A DNA stretch of 64,000 nucleotides from Litoreibacter ponti (GCF_003054285.1 NZ_QBKS01000001.1:2356001-2420000); one strand, 5' to 3'. Positions 40,101 to 49,142 are shown, counted from the stretch's first letter. Notes: generated from the sequence alone by a model not told the origin. Program-made: numbers and translations.

Positions 40101-42797
40101 ATGCTGGGTTTGGGAACCATTACAAAGAAGGTGTTCGGGACGCCGAACGACCGCAAAGTAAAGGCCGTCCGCCCGCTGGTCGCCAAGATCAACGACCTGG
40201 AGCCTGAATTCGAGGCCCTGTCCGACGACGAGATCAAGACCCGCACCGAACAGATGGCGATGCGCGCCCAGAAAGGCGAAAGCCTCGACGCGCTGCTGCC
40301 CGAAGCCTTCGCCAATGTGCGCGAAGCCGCCAAACGCGCGCTTGGCCTGCGCGCCTTCGACACCCAGGTGATGGGCGGGATTTTCTTGCACCAAGGCAAC
40401 ATCGCTGAGATGAAGACCGGTGAGGGCAAAACGCTCGTGGCGACTTTCCCGGCCTACCTGAACGCGCTGAGCGGCAAGGGCGTGCATATTGTCACCGTGA
40501 ACGACTACCTCGCCAAGCGTGACGCGGAATGGATGGGCAAGGTCTACAGCGCGTTGGGCCTGACCACCGGGGTGATCTACCCGCAGCAGCCCGACGACGA
40601 GAAGAAGGCGGCCTACGCCGCCGATGTGACTTACGCTACGAACAACGAACTGGGCTTCGACTACCTGCGCGACAACATGCGCGCGTCGCTGGCCGAGATG
40701 GCCCAGCGCGGGCACAACTACGCGATTGTCGACGAGGTGGATTCGATCCTGATCGACGAGGCCCGGACGCCGCTGATCATCTCTGGACCGTCCGAGGACC
40801 GCTCGGAACTGTATGTCACCATCGACAAACTGATCCCTGAAATCACCGACGAGCACTTCAAGCTCGACGAAAAAACCCGGGTGGTCACGATCACCGACGA
40901 GGGCAACGACTTCATCGAGAAGCGCCTGCGCGAGATGGAGCTGCTGCCCGAAGAGCAGTCGCTCTATGACCCCGAAAGCACCACGCTTGTCCACCATGTC
41001 ACCGAAGCCCTGAAGGCCCACAAAGCTTTCACCAAGGACAAGGACTACATGGTGCGCGACAATCAGGTCGTGCTTGTGGACGAGTTCACCGGCCGCATGA
41101 TGGCCGGGCGTCGCCTGTCCGGCGGGCTGCACCAGGCAATCGAGGCCAAGGAAGGCTGCGCGATCCAGCCGGAAAATGTCACACTCGCCTCGGTGACGTT
41201 CCAGAACTACTTCCGGCTTTACAACAAACTGGCCGGTATGACGGGTACCGCCGCGACAGAGGCCGAGGAATTTCAGGAAATCTATGGCCTTGGTGTGGTC
41301 GAAATGCCGACCAACAAACCCATCGCCCGGATCGACGAGCACGACGCGATCTACCGCACGGCCAAGGAAAAATACGACGCGATCACCGAAGAGATCAAAA
41401 AGGCCAACGCGACAGGCCAGCCGGTTCTCGTCGGCACGACCTCTATTGAGAAATCCGAGTTTCTGTCTTCGCTGCTCGAAAAGGCCGGTGTGCCGCATAA
41501 CGTCCTGAACGCGCGCCAGCACGAGCGCGAGGCAGAGATCGTCGCGAATGCGGGCACCCTCGGCGCCGTGACCATCGCCACCAACATGGCGGGCCGCGGC
41601 ACCGACATTAAACTTGGCGGCAATATCGAGATGCAGATCATGGCGGCAGTAGATGCCGATCCAGACGGCGATCCCGAGGAAATCCGCGCCCGCATCGAGG
41701 CCGAGCACGCCAAGGCGGAAGCCGAGGTCAAGGACGCGGGCGGTCTGTTCGTGCTCGCCACAGAACGCCACGAAAGCCGCCGCATCGACAACCAGCTGCG
41801 CGGCCGATCTGGCCGTCAGGGGGACCCGGGCCGGTCGAGCTTCTTCCTGTCGCTCGAGGACGATTTGATGCGTATCTTCGGGTCCGAGCGTCTGGACAAG
41901 ATGCTGTCCACCTTGGGCATGAAAGAGGGCGAGGCCATCGCCCACCCTTGGGTGAACAAATCGCTGGAGAAAGCGCAAGCGAAGGTCGAAGGCCGCAACT
42001 TCGATATCCGCAAGCAGCTGCTGAAGTTCGATGACGTGATGAACGACCAGCGCAAGGCGATCTTCAGCCAGCGCATGGAAATCATGGAGGCCGAAGAGGT
42101 TGGCGAGATCGCGCAGGATATGCGCCATCAGGTGATCGACGATCTGGTTGATCAGTACATCCCGCCGAAATCCTACGCGGACCAGTGGGACACGCAGGGG
42201 CTCTATGTAGCCGTGATGGAAAAGATCGGCATCGACGTGCCAGTGATCGACTGGGCCGAGGAAGAAGGCGTCGATGACGGCGACCTCCGCGAGCGACTTT
42301 ACGATGCCTCGGACGAGTTCATGGCCAAGAAGGCCGTCGATTTCGGACCCGAGCAGATGCGCAACATCGAAAAGCAGGTTCTTCTGCAAACCATCGACGG
42401 CAAGTGGCGCGATCACCTTCTGAAGCTGGAACATCTGCGTTCGGTCGTGGGATTCCGTGGCTACGCCCAGCGAGATCCGCTGAACGAATACAAGACCGAA
42501 AGCTTCCAGTTGTTCGAGGGTATGCTCGACAGTCTGCGTCTAGATGTGACCGAAAAGCTCTCGAAGGTGCGTCCGCTCAGCGAAGAAGAGCAAAAACAAC
42601 TGCTTGCTCAATTCATGGCGCAGCAACAAGCCGCACAGCAGACCGAAGCGCCTGCGCCCGCGCCTGCCGAAGAGCCCGCGGCCCTCGAAGGGTTTGACGA
42701 GAATGACCGCTCGACCTGGGGCAATCCGGGCCGCAACGCGCCATGCCCGTGTGGATCTGGCAAGAAATTCAAACATTGTCACGGCGAGCTTGTCTAA
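40101..42797 (+). CDS. secA: Protein translocase motor SecA
   Basis: This 898-residue ATPase drives proteins through SecYEG. Walker A is MKTGEGKT near residue 104, the DEAD-like VDEVDSILIDEARTPL near 209, and NMAGRGTDIKLG marks the second nucleotide-binding fold. The C-terminal zinc-binding tail is CPCGSGKKFKHC. The start at 40101 gives the standard MLGLG N-terminus; the frame is open upstream into the intergenic region but without family similarity. Confidence 0.98.
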   Translation: MLGLGTITKKVFGTPNDRKVKAVRPLVAKINDLEPEFEALSDDEIKTRTEQMAMRAQKGESLDALLPEAFANVREAAKRALGLRAFDTQVMGGIFLHQGNIAEMKTGEGKTLVATFPAYLNALSGKGVHIVTVNDYLAKRDAEWMGKVYSALGLTTGVIYPQQPDDEKKAAYAADVTYATNNELGFDYLRDNMRASLAEMAQRGHNYAIVDEVDSILIDEARTPLIISGPSEDRSELYVTIDKLIPEITDEHFKLDEKTRVVTITDEGNDFIEKRLREMELLPEEQSLYDPESTTLVHHVTEALKAHKAFTKDKDYMVRDNQVVLVDEFTGRMMAGRRLSGGLHQAIEAKEGCAIQPENVTLASVTFQNYFRLYNKLAGMTGTAATEAEEFQEIYGLGVVEMPTNKPIARIDEHDAIYRTAKEKYDAITEEIKKANATGQPVLVGTTSIEKSEFLSSLLEKAGVPHNVLNARQHEREAEIVANAGTLGAVTIATNMAGRGTDIKLGGNIEMQIMAAVDADPDGDPEEIRARIEAEHAKAEAEVKDAGGLFVLATERHESRRIDNQLRGRSGRQGDPGRSSFFLSLEDDLMRIFGSERLDKMLSTLGMKEGEAIAHPWVNKSLEKAQAKVEGRNFDIRKQLLKFDDVMNDQRKAIFSQRMEIMEAEEVGEIAQDMRHQVIDDLVDQYIPPKSYADQWDTQGLYVAVMEKIGIDVPVIDWAEEEGVDDGDLRERLYDASDEFMAKKAVDFGPEQMRNIEKQVLLQTIDGKWRDHLLKLEHLRSVVGFRGYAQRDPLNEYKTESFQLFEGMLDSLRLDVTEKLSKVRPLSEEEQKQLLAQFMAQQQAAQQTEAPAPAPAEEPAALEGFDENDRSTWGNPGRNAPCPCGSGKKFKHCHGELV

Positions 42798-42830
42798 AGC
42801 TTGCCTCACCGGCTTATTTAGGGTCTGATT

Positions 42831-42858
42831 CCTGCCAAGAACGAGAAAACTCGGCAGG
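42831..42858 (+). promoter_or_regulatory. Hairpin overlapping the ribosome binding site of the next gene
   Basis: CCTGC (42831-42835) can pair with GCAGG (42854-42858), stacked on CGAG-AAAA-CTCG (42842-42853) with a six-base bulge. The 3' arm contains AGG of the AGGA ribosome binding site for the ATG at 42867. Folding would hide that site. Confidence 0.4.
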
Positions 42859-42866
42859 ACGGGCAG

Positions 42867-43718
42867 ATGAACAGACAATTGAGAGCCGCGGCTTTGGCCG
42901 CAGGGCTTTTGGCATCCTCGCAGGCATCGGCAGAAGGCATCGTGGCCGCCATCGTGCCAGCCGGCCCATCTGAGCACCTTGCAAGTCCGGTCCTTCCCGA
43001 CACCGTGCGTCTGCCGACATTGCCATCCGTCGCAAAGGTCGCGCCGGAGGCAAGCGCGGTAGTGCCGGTGGCAGAGATTGTCGGACGTCAGGCCAACATT
43101 TCCAATTTCGGGACAACGTGCGGACCATCCCTGACGGTTCTTCCATCCGAAAACGCGATGCTTCGGGTTGAAATACAAGCCCCCTGCGAGCCGTCGCAAT
43201 ACGTCGACGTCACACATCACGGGCTCTCCTTCACAACTGCCCTCAGCATGACGGGCAAGGCCGAATTCATGCTTCCGGCGCTCACCCCGCAAGCCCAAGT
43301 ATCGGTCCGCTTGCCGGACGGCGGGTCGCTGTCGGCGATGACCGAAGTACCAGAGGTCGCGGCCTTCGCCCGCGTTGCGTTGCAGTGGGAAGGGGCCGAT
43401 CCGGGTGAATTAGTGTCTAATGCGCCAAAGGTCCTCGACGGACAGATGTATCGCCTGGGCGAAGAGCCGCAGGTCTTGCACATCTTCTCGCGTCGCTTGG
43501 GCGAGCTGACGCGGGGCGGGATCGTGCGGCTGTCCATGCGCTCTGACATAACTGCGGATAATTGCGGCGCGGACCAGTCGGCGCGCGTCTTTCGGGCCGT
43601 TCCGGGGGAGCCGGAGACCGCTTATGACATTACGCTGCGTGCGCGGGATTGCGCCGATGTCGGACAGAGTCTTGAGTTGAAAAATATCCTGCAAGACCTG
43701 AAACTCGGCCCAATCTGA
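42867..43718 (+). CDS. Exported protein of unknown function downstream of secA
   Basis: This 283-residue protein has a signal peptide (LRAAALAAGLLASSQASA, residues 5-22). The mature part has paired cysteines (CGPS, CEPS and, near the end, NCGADQ and RDCAD) that could form disulfides. The body is rich in short beta-like segments. No domain is recognised; relatives are sometimes labelled translocase only because they follow secA. It is 13 bases before the binding-protein/OmpA fusion gene, probably in one operon. Translation may be tuned by the hairpin covering its ribosome binding site. Confidence 0.75.
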   Translation: MNRQLRAAALAAGLLASSQASAEGIVAAIVPAGPSEHLASPVLPDTVRLPTLPSVAKVAPEASAVVPVAEIVGRQANISNFGTTCGPSLTVLPSENAMLRVEIQAPCEPSQYVDVTHHGLSFTTALSMTGKAEFMLPALTPQAQVSVRLPDGGSLSAMTEVPEVAAFARVALQWEGADPGELVSNAPKVLDGQMYRLGEEPQVLHIFSRRLGELTRGGIVRLSMRSDITADNCGADQSARVFRAVPGEPETAYDITLRARDCADVGQSLELKNILQDLKLGPI

Positions 43719-43731
43719 TACGGGCGGCTCC

Positions 43732-45279
43732 TTGCACTTTTTCCGACGCAGTCTTCTCGCAGCGATCCTGTCCTGCGTGGCCTTTGCCACTTGGGCCGAC
43801 GATGTACGCCTGACGTCCCGCGACGGGACCATCGTGATCGAGGGCACCTTGCTCACCTATGATGGCGAGTTCTACCGGGTTGAGACGATCTACGGCCCGT
43901 TGACCCTGGACGGGCAAGGCGTGATTTGCGATGGCCCCGGTTGCCCCGACATCGACGCCTTCGTGGCCGATGTGCGCTTGTCAGGCACCCGCCGGATGGC
44001 CGACGTCCTGATCCCCGCGATGATCCGCGCTTTTGCTATGCGACAAGACTACGAGGTGACCAGAGAGGTGACCGACGACACTTTGTCTACGTTCGTGCTG
44101 CGCGATGCGGAGCGTGTGCGCGCACGATTTACATTGCGCGCCGGGACGACCGCGGAAGGCTATGCCGACCTTATTGCCGAGGAAGCCGATATCGCGCTGG
44201 TCGTGCGGGAACCCCGGCCCGGCGAGGTGCAGATGGCGAAGGATGCCGCCTCTGGTGATTTGCTGAAAGGCCGGCGCGCACGGGTTGTGGCGCTCGATGG
44301 GATCGTCGCGATCACCGCACCGGGCCAATCGACCCGCAACATATCGCTCGAACAGATGGCCGCCGCCGCGTCCGGAACGGCCGCTCGCTGGTCGGATATC
44401 GGCGGGCCGGATATTCCGATCCTGCGCCACCTCCCTGCTCCGCAGACGGGACTGGCCGAGGCGTTTGAGGATCGGGTCCTGCGCCCGAACAGGCTCGAGA
44501 TAGTTGGGGAGCCCGCCACCTATGCCTCGCTCGAAGATTTGTCCGATCGTGTCGCGGGGGACAGCTTTGCGTTCGGGATCACGACGCTCAGCGAGGTTGG
44601 GAATGCGGTTCCGATGCGGGTCTCCGGAACATGCGGCTTCGAGACGAACGCGACGCTTGCCGCGCTTCGGGCCGAGGACTATCCGCTGACGCTACCCTTG
44701 ATGCTCTATACGCCCGCACGCCGCTTGCCGCTGATTGCGCGGGAGTTTCTTGATTTCACCCAAGACCCCGCCGCCGACATCGTCATCCGTCGGGCGGGCT
44801 TCGTCGATCAGGCAATCACAACAACCCGGTTTGACGATCAGGGCGACCGCTTGGCCCATGCTATCTCAGAGGCCGGGGAAGAGGTCCCTCTGCCAGAGCT
44901 CCAGCGCATGGTCGCCGCCCTGCGTGACCGTGACAGGCTGTCGACGACCTTTCGGTTTGTCGGCGGCACTCGGCTTGATGTTCAGTCAGAAGAAAATGTC
45001 CTGCGGCTGGCCCGGGCACTCGAAACGGGGGCCTTCAACGAGCGCGAACTACTTCTGGTTGGGTTCAGCGACAGCGAGGGTCCCGCCGGGCCAAACCTGG
45101 CCCTGTCGCGCAAGAGGGCGCAACTGGTCCTGGGCCTGATCCGCGAACAGGCGGAGGCTGCAGATTTCTCGCGCATTGTATTGCAAACCGACGCGTTTGG
45201 AGAGGCTTTGCCCATGGCCTGTGATGACACGGCATGGGGTCGTGCGATTAATCGACGGGTCGAAGTTTGGGTAAAATAG
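43732..45279 (+). CDS. Periplasmic binding protein-like domain fused to an OmpA C-terminal domain
   Basis: This 515-residue protein has a signal peptide (RSLLAAILSCVAFATWA, residues 6-22). A PstS-like solute-binding region follows from about 80 to 370 (MADVLIPAMIRAFA, ISLEQMAAAASG). The OmpA C-terminal peptidoglycan-binding domain runs from about 400, with LLLVGFSDSEG, NLALSRKRAQLVLG and INRRVEVWVK. This would tether a ligand-binding domain to the cell wall. The ligand is unknown; a phosphate-like ion is only one possibility. The start is TTG at 43732; no other in-frame start gives the signal peptide. It ends three bases before the convergent radC. Confidence 0.83.
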   Translation: MHFFRRSLLAAILSCVAFATWADDVRLTSRDGTIVIEGTLLTYDGEFYRVETIYGPLTLDGQGVICDGPGCPDIDAFVADVRLSGTRRMADVLIPAMIRAFAMRQDYEVTREVTDDTLSTFVLRDAERVRARFTLRAGTTAEGYADLIAEEADIALVVREPRPGEVQMAKDAASGDLLKGRRARVVALDGIVAITAPGQSTRNISLEQMAAAASGTAARWSDIGGPDIPILRHLPAPQTGLAEAFEDRVLRPNRLEIVGEPATYASLEDLSDRVAGDSFAFGITTLSEVGNAVPMRVSGTCGFETNATLAALRAEDYPLTLPLMLYTPARRLPLIAREFLDFTQDPAADIVIRRAGFVDQAITTTRFDDQGDRLAHAISEAGEEVPLPELQRMVAALRDRDRLSTTFRFVGGTRLDVQSEENVLRLARALETGAFNERELLLVGFSDSEGPAGPNLALSRKRAQLVLGLIREQAEAADFSRIVLQTDAFGEALPMACDDTAWGRAINRRVEVWVK

Positions 45280-45282
45280 GGT

Positions 45283-46035
45283 CTATATTTGCCCATTCGC
45301 CCGCAGCGAATACGATCCGTCGTGCCCGATAATCAAGTGATCATGCAATACGAGACCAAGCGCCTCGGCCCCGCGCTGCACCGTTTCCGTCATGGTTAAG
45401 TCGTCCTCGGACGGGCTTGCGTACCCGGATGGGTGATTGTGCACGAGGATCAGGGCGCAGGCGTTCAGCTCCAGCGCGCGTTTCACGACTTCCCGCGGAT
45501 AGACCGGGACATGATCCACCGTTCCGGTCTGCAAGGCTTCATCGGCCATCAGCCTGTTGCGCCGGTCAAGGAACAGGACGCGGAACTGCTCGCGTTCCAT
45601 ATGGGCCATCTTGGTGCGGCAATAGTCCAGCAACGCGTCCCAGGACGACAACACATCGCGGTGCATGACCTTGGCGCGGGACATGGCATGAGCCGATGCC
45701 TCTACGATTTTCAGTTCCTGAATGACGGCGCTTCCGACACCCTGGATCGCGGCAAGCTGGCTGCGCGGTGCAGAGATCACCGCGTTGAAGTCGCCAAACG
45801 CTGTCAACAGACGGCGCGCAAGGCTGCTGGTCTCGCGCCTGCGAATGGCACGGTAGAGGATCATCTCAAGCAGCTCGGCATCGCTCGTCGCGTCGGCACC
45901 GGTTTGCAGAAACCGTTCCCGAACGCGCTGTCGATGGCCGTGCTGCTCTGCCTCTGCAGAGCGTTGGATATCAAGGCGATGGGGATGAAAGCCCGGAAGG
46001 GGGGCCTCGGACAGATTGGCAGATCTATGTTCCAT
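45283..46035 (-). CDS. radC: RadC-family JAMM/MPN domain protein
   Basis: This 250-residue protein has an N-terminal helix-hairpin-helix region (AIQGVGSAVIQELK near 95). A C-terminal JAMM metalloprotease-like domain has the metal ligands in HNHPSGYASPSEDD near 201-214. RadC is named for DNA repair but its true role is unclear; it is induced with competence in several bacteria. No purine-rich ribosome binding site precedes the ATG. A perfect CtrA box with a GANTC site lies 17-39 bases upstream, suggesting CtrA control. Confidence 0.93.
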   Translation of the reverse strand: MEHRSANLSEAPLPGFHPHRLDIQRSAEAEQHGHRQRVRERFLQTGADATSDAELLEMILYRAIRRRETSSLARRLLTAFGDFNAVISAPRSQLAAIQGVGSAVIQELKIVEASAHAMSRAKVMHRDVLSSWDALLDYCRTKMAHMEREQFRVLFLDRRNRLMADEALQTGTVDHVPVYPREVVKRALELNACALILVHNHPSGYASPSEDDLTMTETVQRGAEALGLVLHDHLIIGHDGSYSLRANGQI

Positions 46036-46059
46036 TCGACATAAATCGAGCGATTCTGA

Positions 46060-46074
46060 TTAAGGAGCCGTTAA
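46060..46074. promoter_or_regulatory. CtrA-type box TTAA-N7-TTAA upstream of radC
   Basis: TTAA at 46060-46063 and 46071-46074 are exactly seven bases apart, in the 42-base gap between map and radC. A GATTC (GANTC) site lies at 46052-46056. The box ends 25 bases before the radC start codon. Confidence 0.65.
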
Positions 46075-46077
46075 GCC

Positions 46078-46890
46078 CTACTTCGTCGGGTGAAACCGGC
46101 CCGCGGGCGATAGGGTAAAGATCCGGCAGCCCTCCGCTGTCACCCCGATGGAATGCTCGAACTGAGCGGACAGGGACTTGTCGCGGGTGACTGCGGTCCA
46201 GTCATCTGCCAGAACCTTCGTCTCTGGACGGCCGAGATTAACCATCGGCTCGATCGTGAAGAACATGCCCTCTTCAAGCACGGCGCCAGTCCCCGGACGC
46301 CCGTAGTGCAAAACGTTGGGCGGCGCGTGGAAGACGCGGCCAAGCCCATGCCCACAAAAATCACGCACCACAGACATGCGATGTGCCTCGACGAATTTCT
46401 GAATTGCGTAGCCAATGTCACCGAATGTGTTGCCCGGCTTCACCGCCTCGATCCCTTTGAACAGCGCGTCATGGGTCACTTGGATCAGCCGCTCTGCCTT
46501 GCGCGAGGGCTTTCCCGCCACATACATGCGGCTCGTATCCCCAAACCACCCATCGACGATCACGGTCACGTCGATGTTCAGGATGTCCCCGTCCTTGAGC
46601 GTCTTGGACCCCGGGATCCCGTGACACACGACATGGTTGACTGAGATACAGGACGCATGCTGATAGCCCTTGTAGCCGATCGTGGCCGACTTGGCGCCGG
46701 CGTCGTCGACCATCTTCGTGATCGCATCGTCGAGGGTTTCGGTCGTGACACCCGGCTCGATCAGGTCGGCGATCTCATCAAGGATTTGCGCCGCCAGAGC
46801 CCCGGCTTTAGCCATGCCTTCGAAGTCCGCTTCCTCATAGATGCGGATCCCTTGCTTGGTGATGCGGCCCTTATGGGTGGTCTCGTCCAC
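46078..46890 (-). CDS. map: Type I methionine aminopeptidase
   Basis: This 270-residue Map removes the N-terminal methionine from nascent proteins. The dinuclear metal ligands are found in ILNIDVTVIVDGWFGDTSRMY, GHGLGRVFHAPP, TIEPMVNLG and SAQFEHSIGV. The substrate-pocket segment HASCISVNHVVCHGIP is intact. It lies between sfsA and radC on the same strand. Confidence 0.96.
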   Translation of the reverse strand: MDETTHKGRITKQGIRIYEEADFEGMAKAGALAAQILDEIADLIEPGVTTETLDDAITKMVDDAGAKSATIGYKGYQHASCISVNHVVCHGIPGSKTLKDGDILNIDVTVIVDGWFGDTSRMYVAGKPSRKAERLIQVTHDALFKGIEAVKPGNTFGDIGYAIQKFVEAHRMSVVRDFCGHGLGRVFHAPPNVLHYGRPGTGAVLEEGMFFTIEPMVNLGRPETKVLADDWTAVTRDKSLSAQFEHSIGVTAEGCRIFTLSPAGRFHPTK

Positions 46891-46935
46891 GGACTGTCCT
46901 TTGTGTCTTTGCCCGCAATATAGGGCCCTGTCGTT

Positions 46936-47673
46936 TCAAGTGCTAGAGGAACCGATTGCCTGAGATTTGCTATCCACGGGCAGGGCATGCGTCACCGCAA
47001 CGCCTTTGGGCGAAATATCGGTGCCGTAACACATCATTTCGATCCCGTGTGCACGTGCTAAATCGAAGGTTTCGGCATATTTAGGGTCTAAATCACCGGC
47101 CATCTTCAAGCGCCTACAATCCGTTCGGGTCACGAGATAGAGCATGACAGCCCGCGCCCCGCTTCGCTTGACCTCAATCAGTTCCTGCAAGTGCTTCGTG
47201 CCTCGGGTGGTCACGCAATCCGGGAATTCCGCCCAGTCCCCTGATCGCCTGAGATGCACGTTCTTGACCTCAACATACGCGTCCGGAAGACCGTCGCCTG
47301 TCAGCAGAAAATCGACCCTGCTTCCGGTGCCATAGGCGACTTCCGGGCGCACGCTCGAATAGGCCGCAAGCTCTGCGATCCGCCCACCGTGCAGGGCCTC
47401 TTTCACGGCGCGGTTGGGCATCGCGGTATCGATGCTTGCGAAATGGCCGCTTTCCAGCTCGGCGAGCCGCCAGCCATATTTCAGCTTCTTCTTCGGATCC
47501 TCATTCGGTTCAAGCCAGATGCGCATCCCCTCGTCCTTCAGCCCCAGCATCGCGCCGGGATTGGGGCAATGCGCGGTGACCTCTCGACCGCCCTCTTCCA
47601 GCACGACATCGGCCAGAAAGCGTTTGTAGCGGCGGATCAGCCGCGCGGGGACAAGTGGGGTTTGAAAGCGCAT
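46936..47673 (-). CDS. sfsA: SfsA family protein
   Basis: This 245-residue protein matches SfsA (sugar fermentation stimulation). It has RRYKRFLADV near residue 13, HCPNPGAMLGL near 34, EVKNVHLRRSGDWAEFPDCVTTRGTKHL near 135 and a PD-(D/E)xK-like nuclease fold. Its biochemical role is uncertain; DNA binding has been proposed for the E. coli protein. It heads the sfsA-map-radC run and is divergent from the cinA-like gene, with 46 bases between starts. Confidence 0.92.
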   Translation of the reverse strand: MRFQTPLVPARLIRRYKRFLADVVLEEGGREVTAHCPNPGAMLGLKDEGMRIWLEPNEDPKKKLKYGWRLAELESGHFASIDTAMPNRAVKEALHGGRIAELAAYSSVRPEVAYGTGSRVDFLLTGDGLPDAYVEVKNVHLRRSGDWAEFPDCVTTRGTKHLQELIEVKRSGARAVMLYLVTRTDCRRLKMAGDLDPKYAETFDLARAHGIEMMCYGTDISPKGVAVTHALPVDSKSQAIGSSST

Positions 47674-47719
47674 GGGCGGGGCCTATACCACAAAGAGGAC
47701 CGCCATCAAGGAGCGCCAC

Positions 47720-48451
47720 ATGCCGAACCCCACCGCCGCCATGCTTGTCATCGGGGACGAAATCCTGTCCGGGCGCACCAAGGATAGCAACACGAACCAC
47801 CTGGCCTGCAAACTGACCGAAGCGGGCATTGATTTGCGCGAAGCGCGCGTCGTCGCAGACGAGACCGATGAGATCATCGCCTCCGTGCGCGCGCTCAGCG
47901 ACAAGTACGACCATGTGTTCACGTCTGGCGGCATCGGGCCGACCCATGACGACATTACCGCGGACGCCATCGGCGCGGCCTTTGGCGCCCATGTCGATGT
48001 GCGCGAAGACGCCCGGGCGCTGCTGGCCGCGCATTACGAGCGGTCCGGGCTGGAGTTCAACGCGGCGCGGATGCGCATGGCGCGCATTCCCGAGGGCGCG
48101 CGCCTGATCGACAACCCTGTTTCCACCGCGCCCGGCTTCACGATCGAAAACGTGCACGTCATGGCCGGGGTGCCCAAGGTCTTCCACGCGATGGTCGAAA
48201 GCGTACTGGCCACGCTGACCGGGGGCGACCCACTTCTGTCAGAGACCCTGCGCGTCAACATGGGCGAAGGTGATATCGCGGGCCCTTTGGGTGCGTTGGC
48301 AGAGGCCCATCCGGAGCTGTCTTTCGGCTCCTACCCGTTTATGCGCGACGGCGTGCACGGCTCCAACGTGGTGATGCGCGGCACGGATGCTGCGCAACTA
48401 GTGGCCGTGAAAACAGAATTGGCCAGCACATTGGGCGTGCCCGTTGAGTGA
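47720..48451 (+). CDS. CinA-like molybdopterin-binding domain protein
   Basis: This 243-residue protein has the molybdopterin-binding (MoCF_biosynth) fold of the CinA N-terminal domain: VIGDEILSGRTKDSNT near residue 10 and VFTSGGIGPTHDDITADAIG near 67. It lacks the C-terminal nicotinamide mononucleotide deamidase domain of full CinA. AAGGAGC lies about seven bases before the ATG at 47720. Three genes with overlapping ends follow it. The biological role of the single-domain form is unknown. Confidence 0.88.
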   Translation: MPNPTAAMLVIGDEILSGRTKDSNTNHLACKLTEAGIDLREARVVADETDEIIASVRALSDKYDHVFTSGGIGPTHDDITADAIGAAFGAHVDVREDARALLAAHYERSGLEFNAARMRMARIPEGARLIDNPVSTAPGFTIENVHVMAGVPKVFHAMVESVLATLTGGDPLLSETLRVNMGEGDIAGPLGALAEAHPELSFGSYPFMRDGVHGSNVVMRGTDAAQLVAVKTELASTLGVPVE

Positions 48452-49142
48452 TATCTTCGAGACCCTAGAGGCCACGTGGCCCGCGGCGCGCAAGTCGCGT
48501 GTCGGTCCGTGGGAGATCAAGGAAGGCAAGGGCGGCGGCAAACGCGTCATGGCGGCGAAGGCCATCGATCCGGTGGGTGCCGCCGATGTCGCGCTGGCAG
48601 AAAATGCCATGAAAGCGTTAGAGCAACCAAAGCTCTTTGTCCTCCGCGATCAGGACGAAAAATTGGACTCTATTCTTGCTGAACGTGGCTATGAAATCGT
48701 CGATCCGACGCTTTTGTTCGAGAGCGACATCGTCGTGGCTGACGTCCCCCCGGTCACAGCCTTCGAGATTTGGCCCCCGCTTCAGATCATGCTGGATCTG
48801 TGGGTTGAAGATGGTGTCGGTCCGGACCGGATCGCGGTCATGGAGCGGGGTCAGGGGCCGAAAACGTCGATCCTTGGCCGGATTAAGGACCGCGCTGCGG
48901 GCGCGGCCTTTGTTGCGATCCATGGACAGGTTGCAATGGTCCACGCAGTGCTTGTCCTGCCCGAATTCCGGCGCTGCGGCCTGGGGCGTCACATGATGCA
49001 GGCCGTGTCAAACTGGGCCGCCGGGCACGGCGCGACCCGCAAGTCGCTCGCTGTCACGGACGTAAATGCGCCCGCAAAATCGCTGTACAGTTCTCTGGGC
49101 ATGGTCCCCGTTGGGCGGTATCATTACCGTATCAAACCATGA
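48444..49142 (+). CDS. GNAT-family N-acetyltransferase
   Basis: This 232-residue protein has a C-terminal GNAT domain with an acetyl-CoA-binding loop (LPEFRRCGLGRHMMQAVSNWAAGHG, about 178-202) and SLYSSLGMVPVGRYHYRI at the end, typical of the family. The N-terminal 100 residues (FETLEATWPAARK) form the extra domain of this subgroup. The acceptor is unknown. The start is TTG at 48444, inside the cinA-like gene by eight bases; it gives the best N-terminus. The stop overlaps the next gene by four bases. Confidence 0.82.
   Translation: MSDIFETLEATWPAARKSRVGPWEIKEGKGGGKRVMAAKAIDPVGAADVALAENAMKALEQPKLFVLRDQDEKLDSILAERGYEIVDPTLLFESDIVVADVPPVTAFEIWPPLQIMLDLWVEDGVGPDRIAVMERGQGPKTSILGRIKDRAAGAAFVAIHGQVAMVHAVLVLPEFRRCGLGRHMMQAVSNWAAGHGATRKSLAVTDVNAPAKSLYSSLGMVPVGRYHYRIKP

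Noticed and set aside
39768..42434. An 888-codon open frame opposite secA
   Set aside because: It is an antisense shadow of secA with repetitive Leu/Val/Asp/Gly composition and no recognisable domain.
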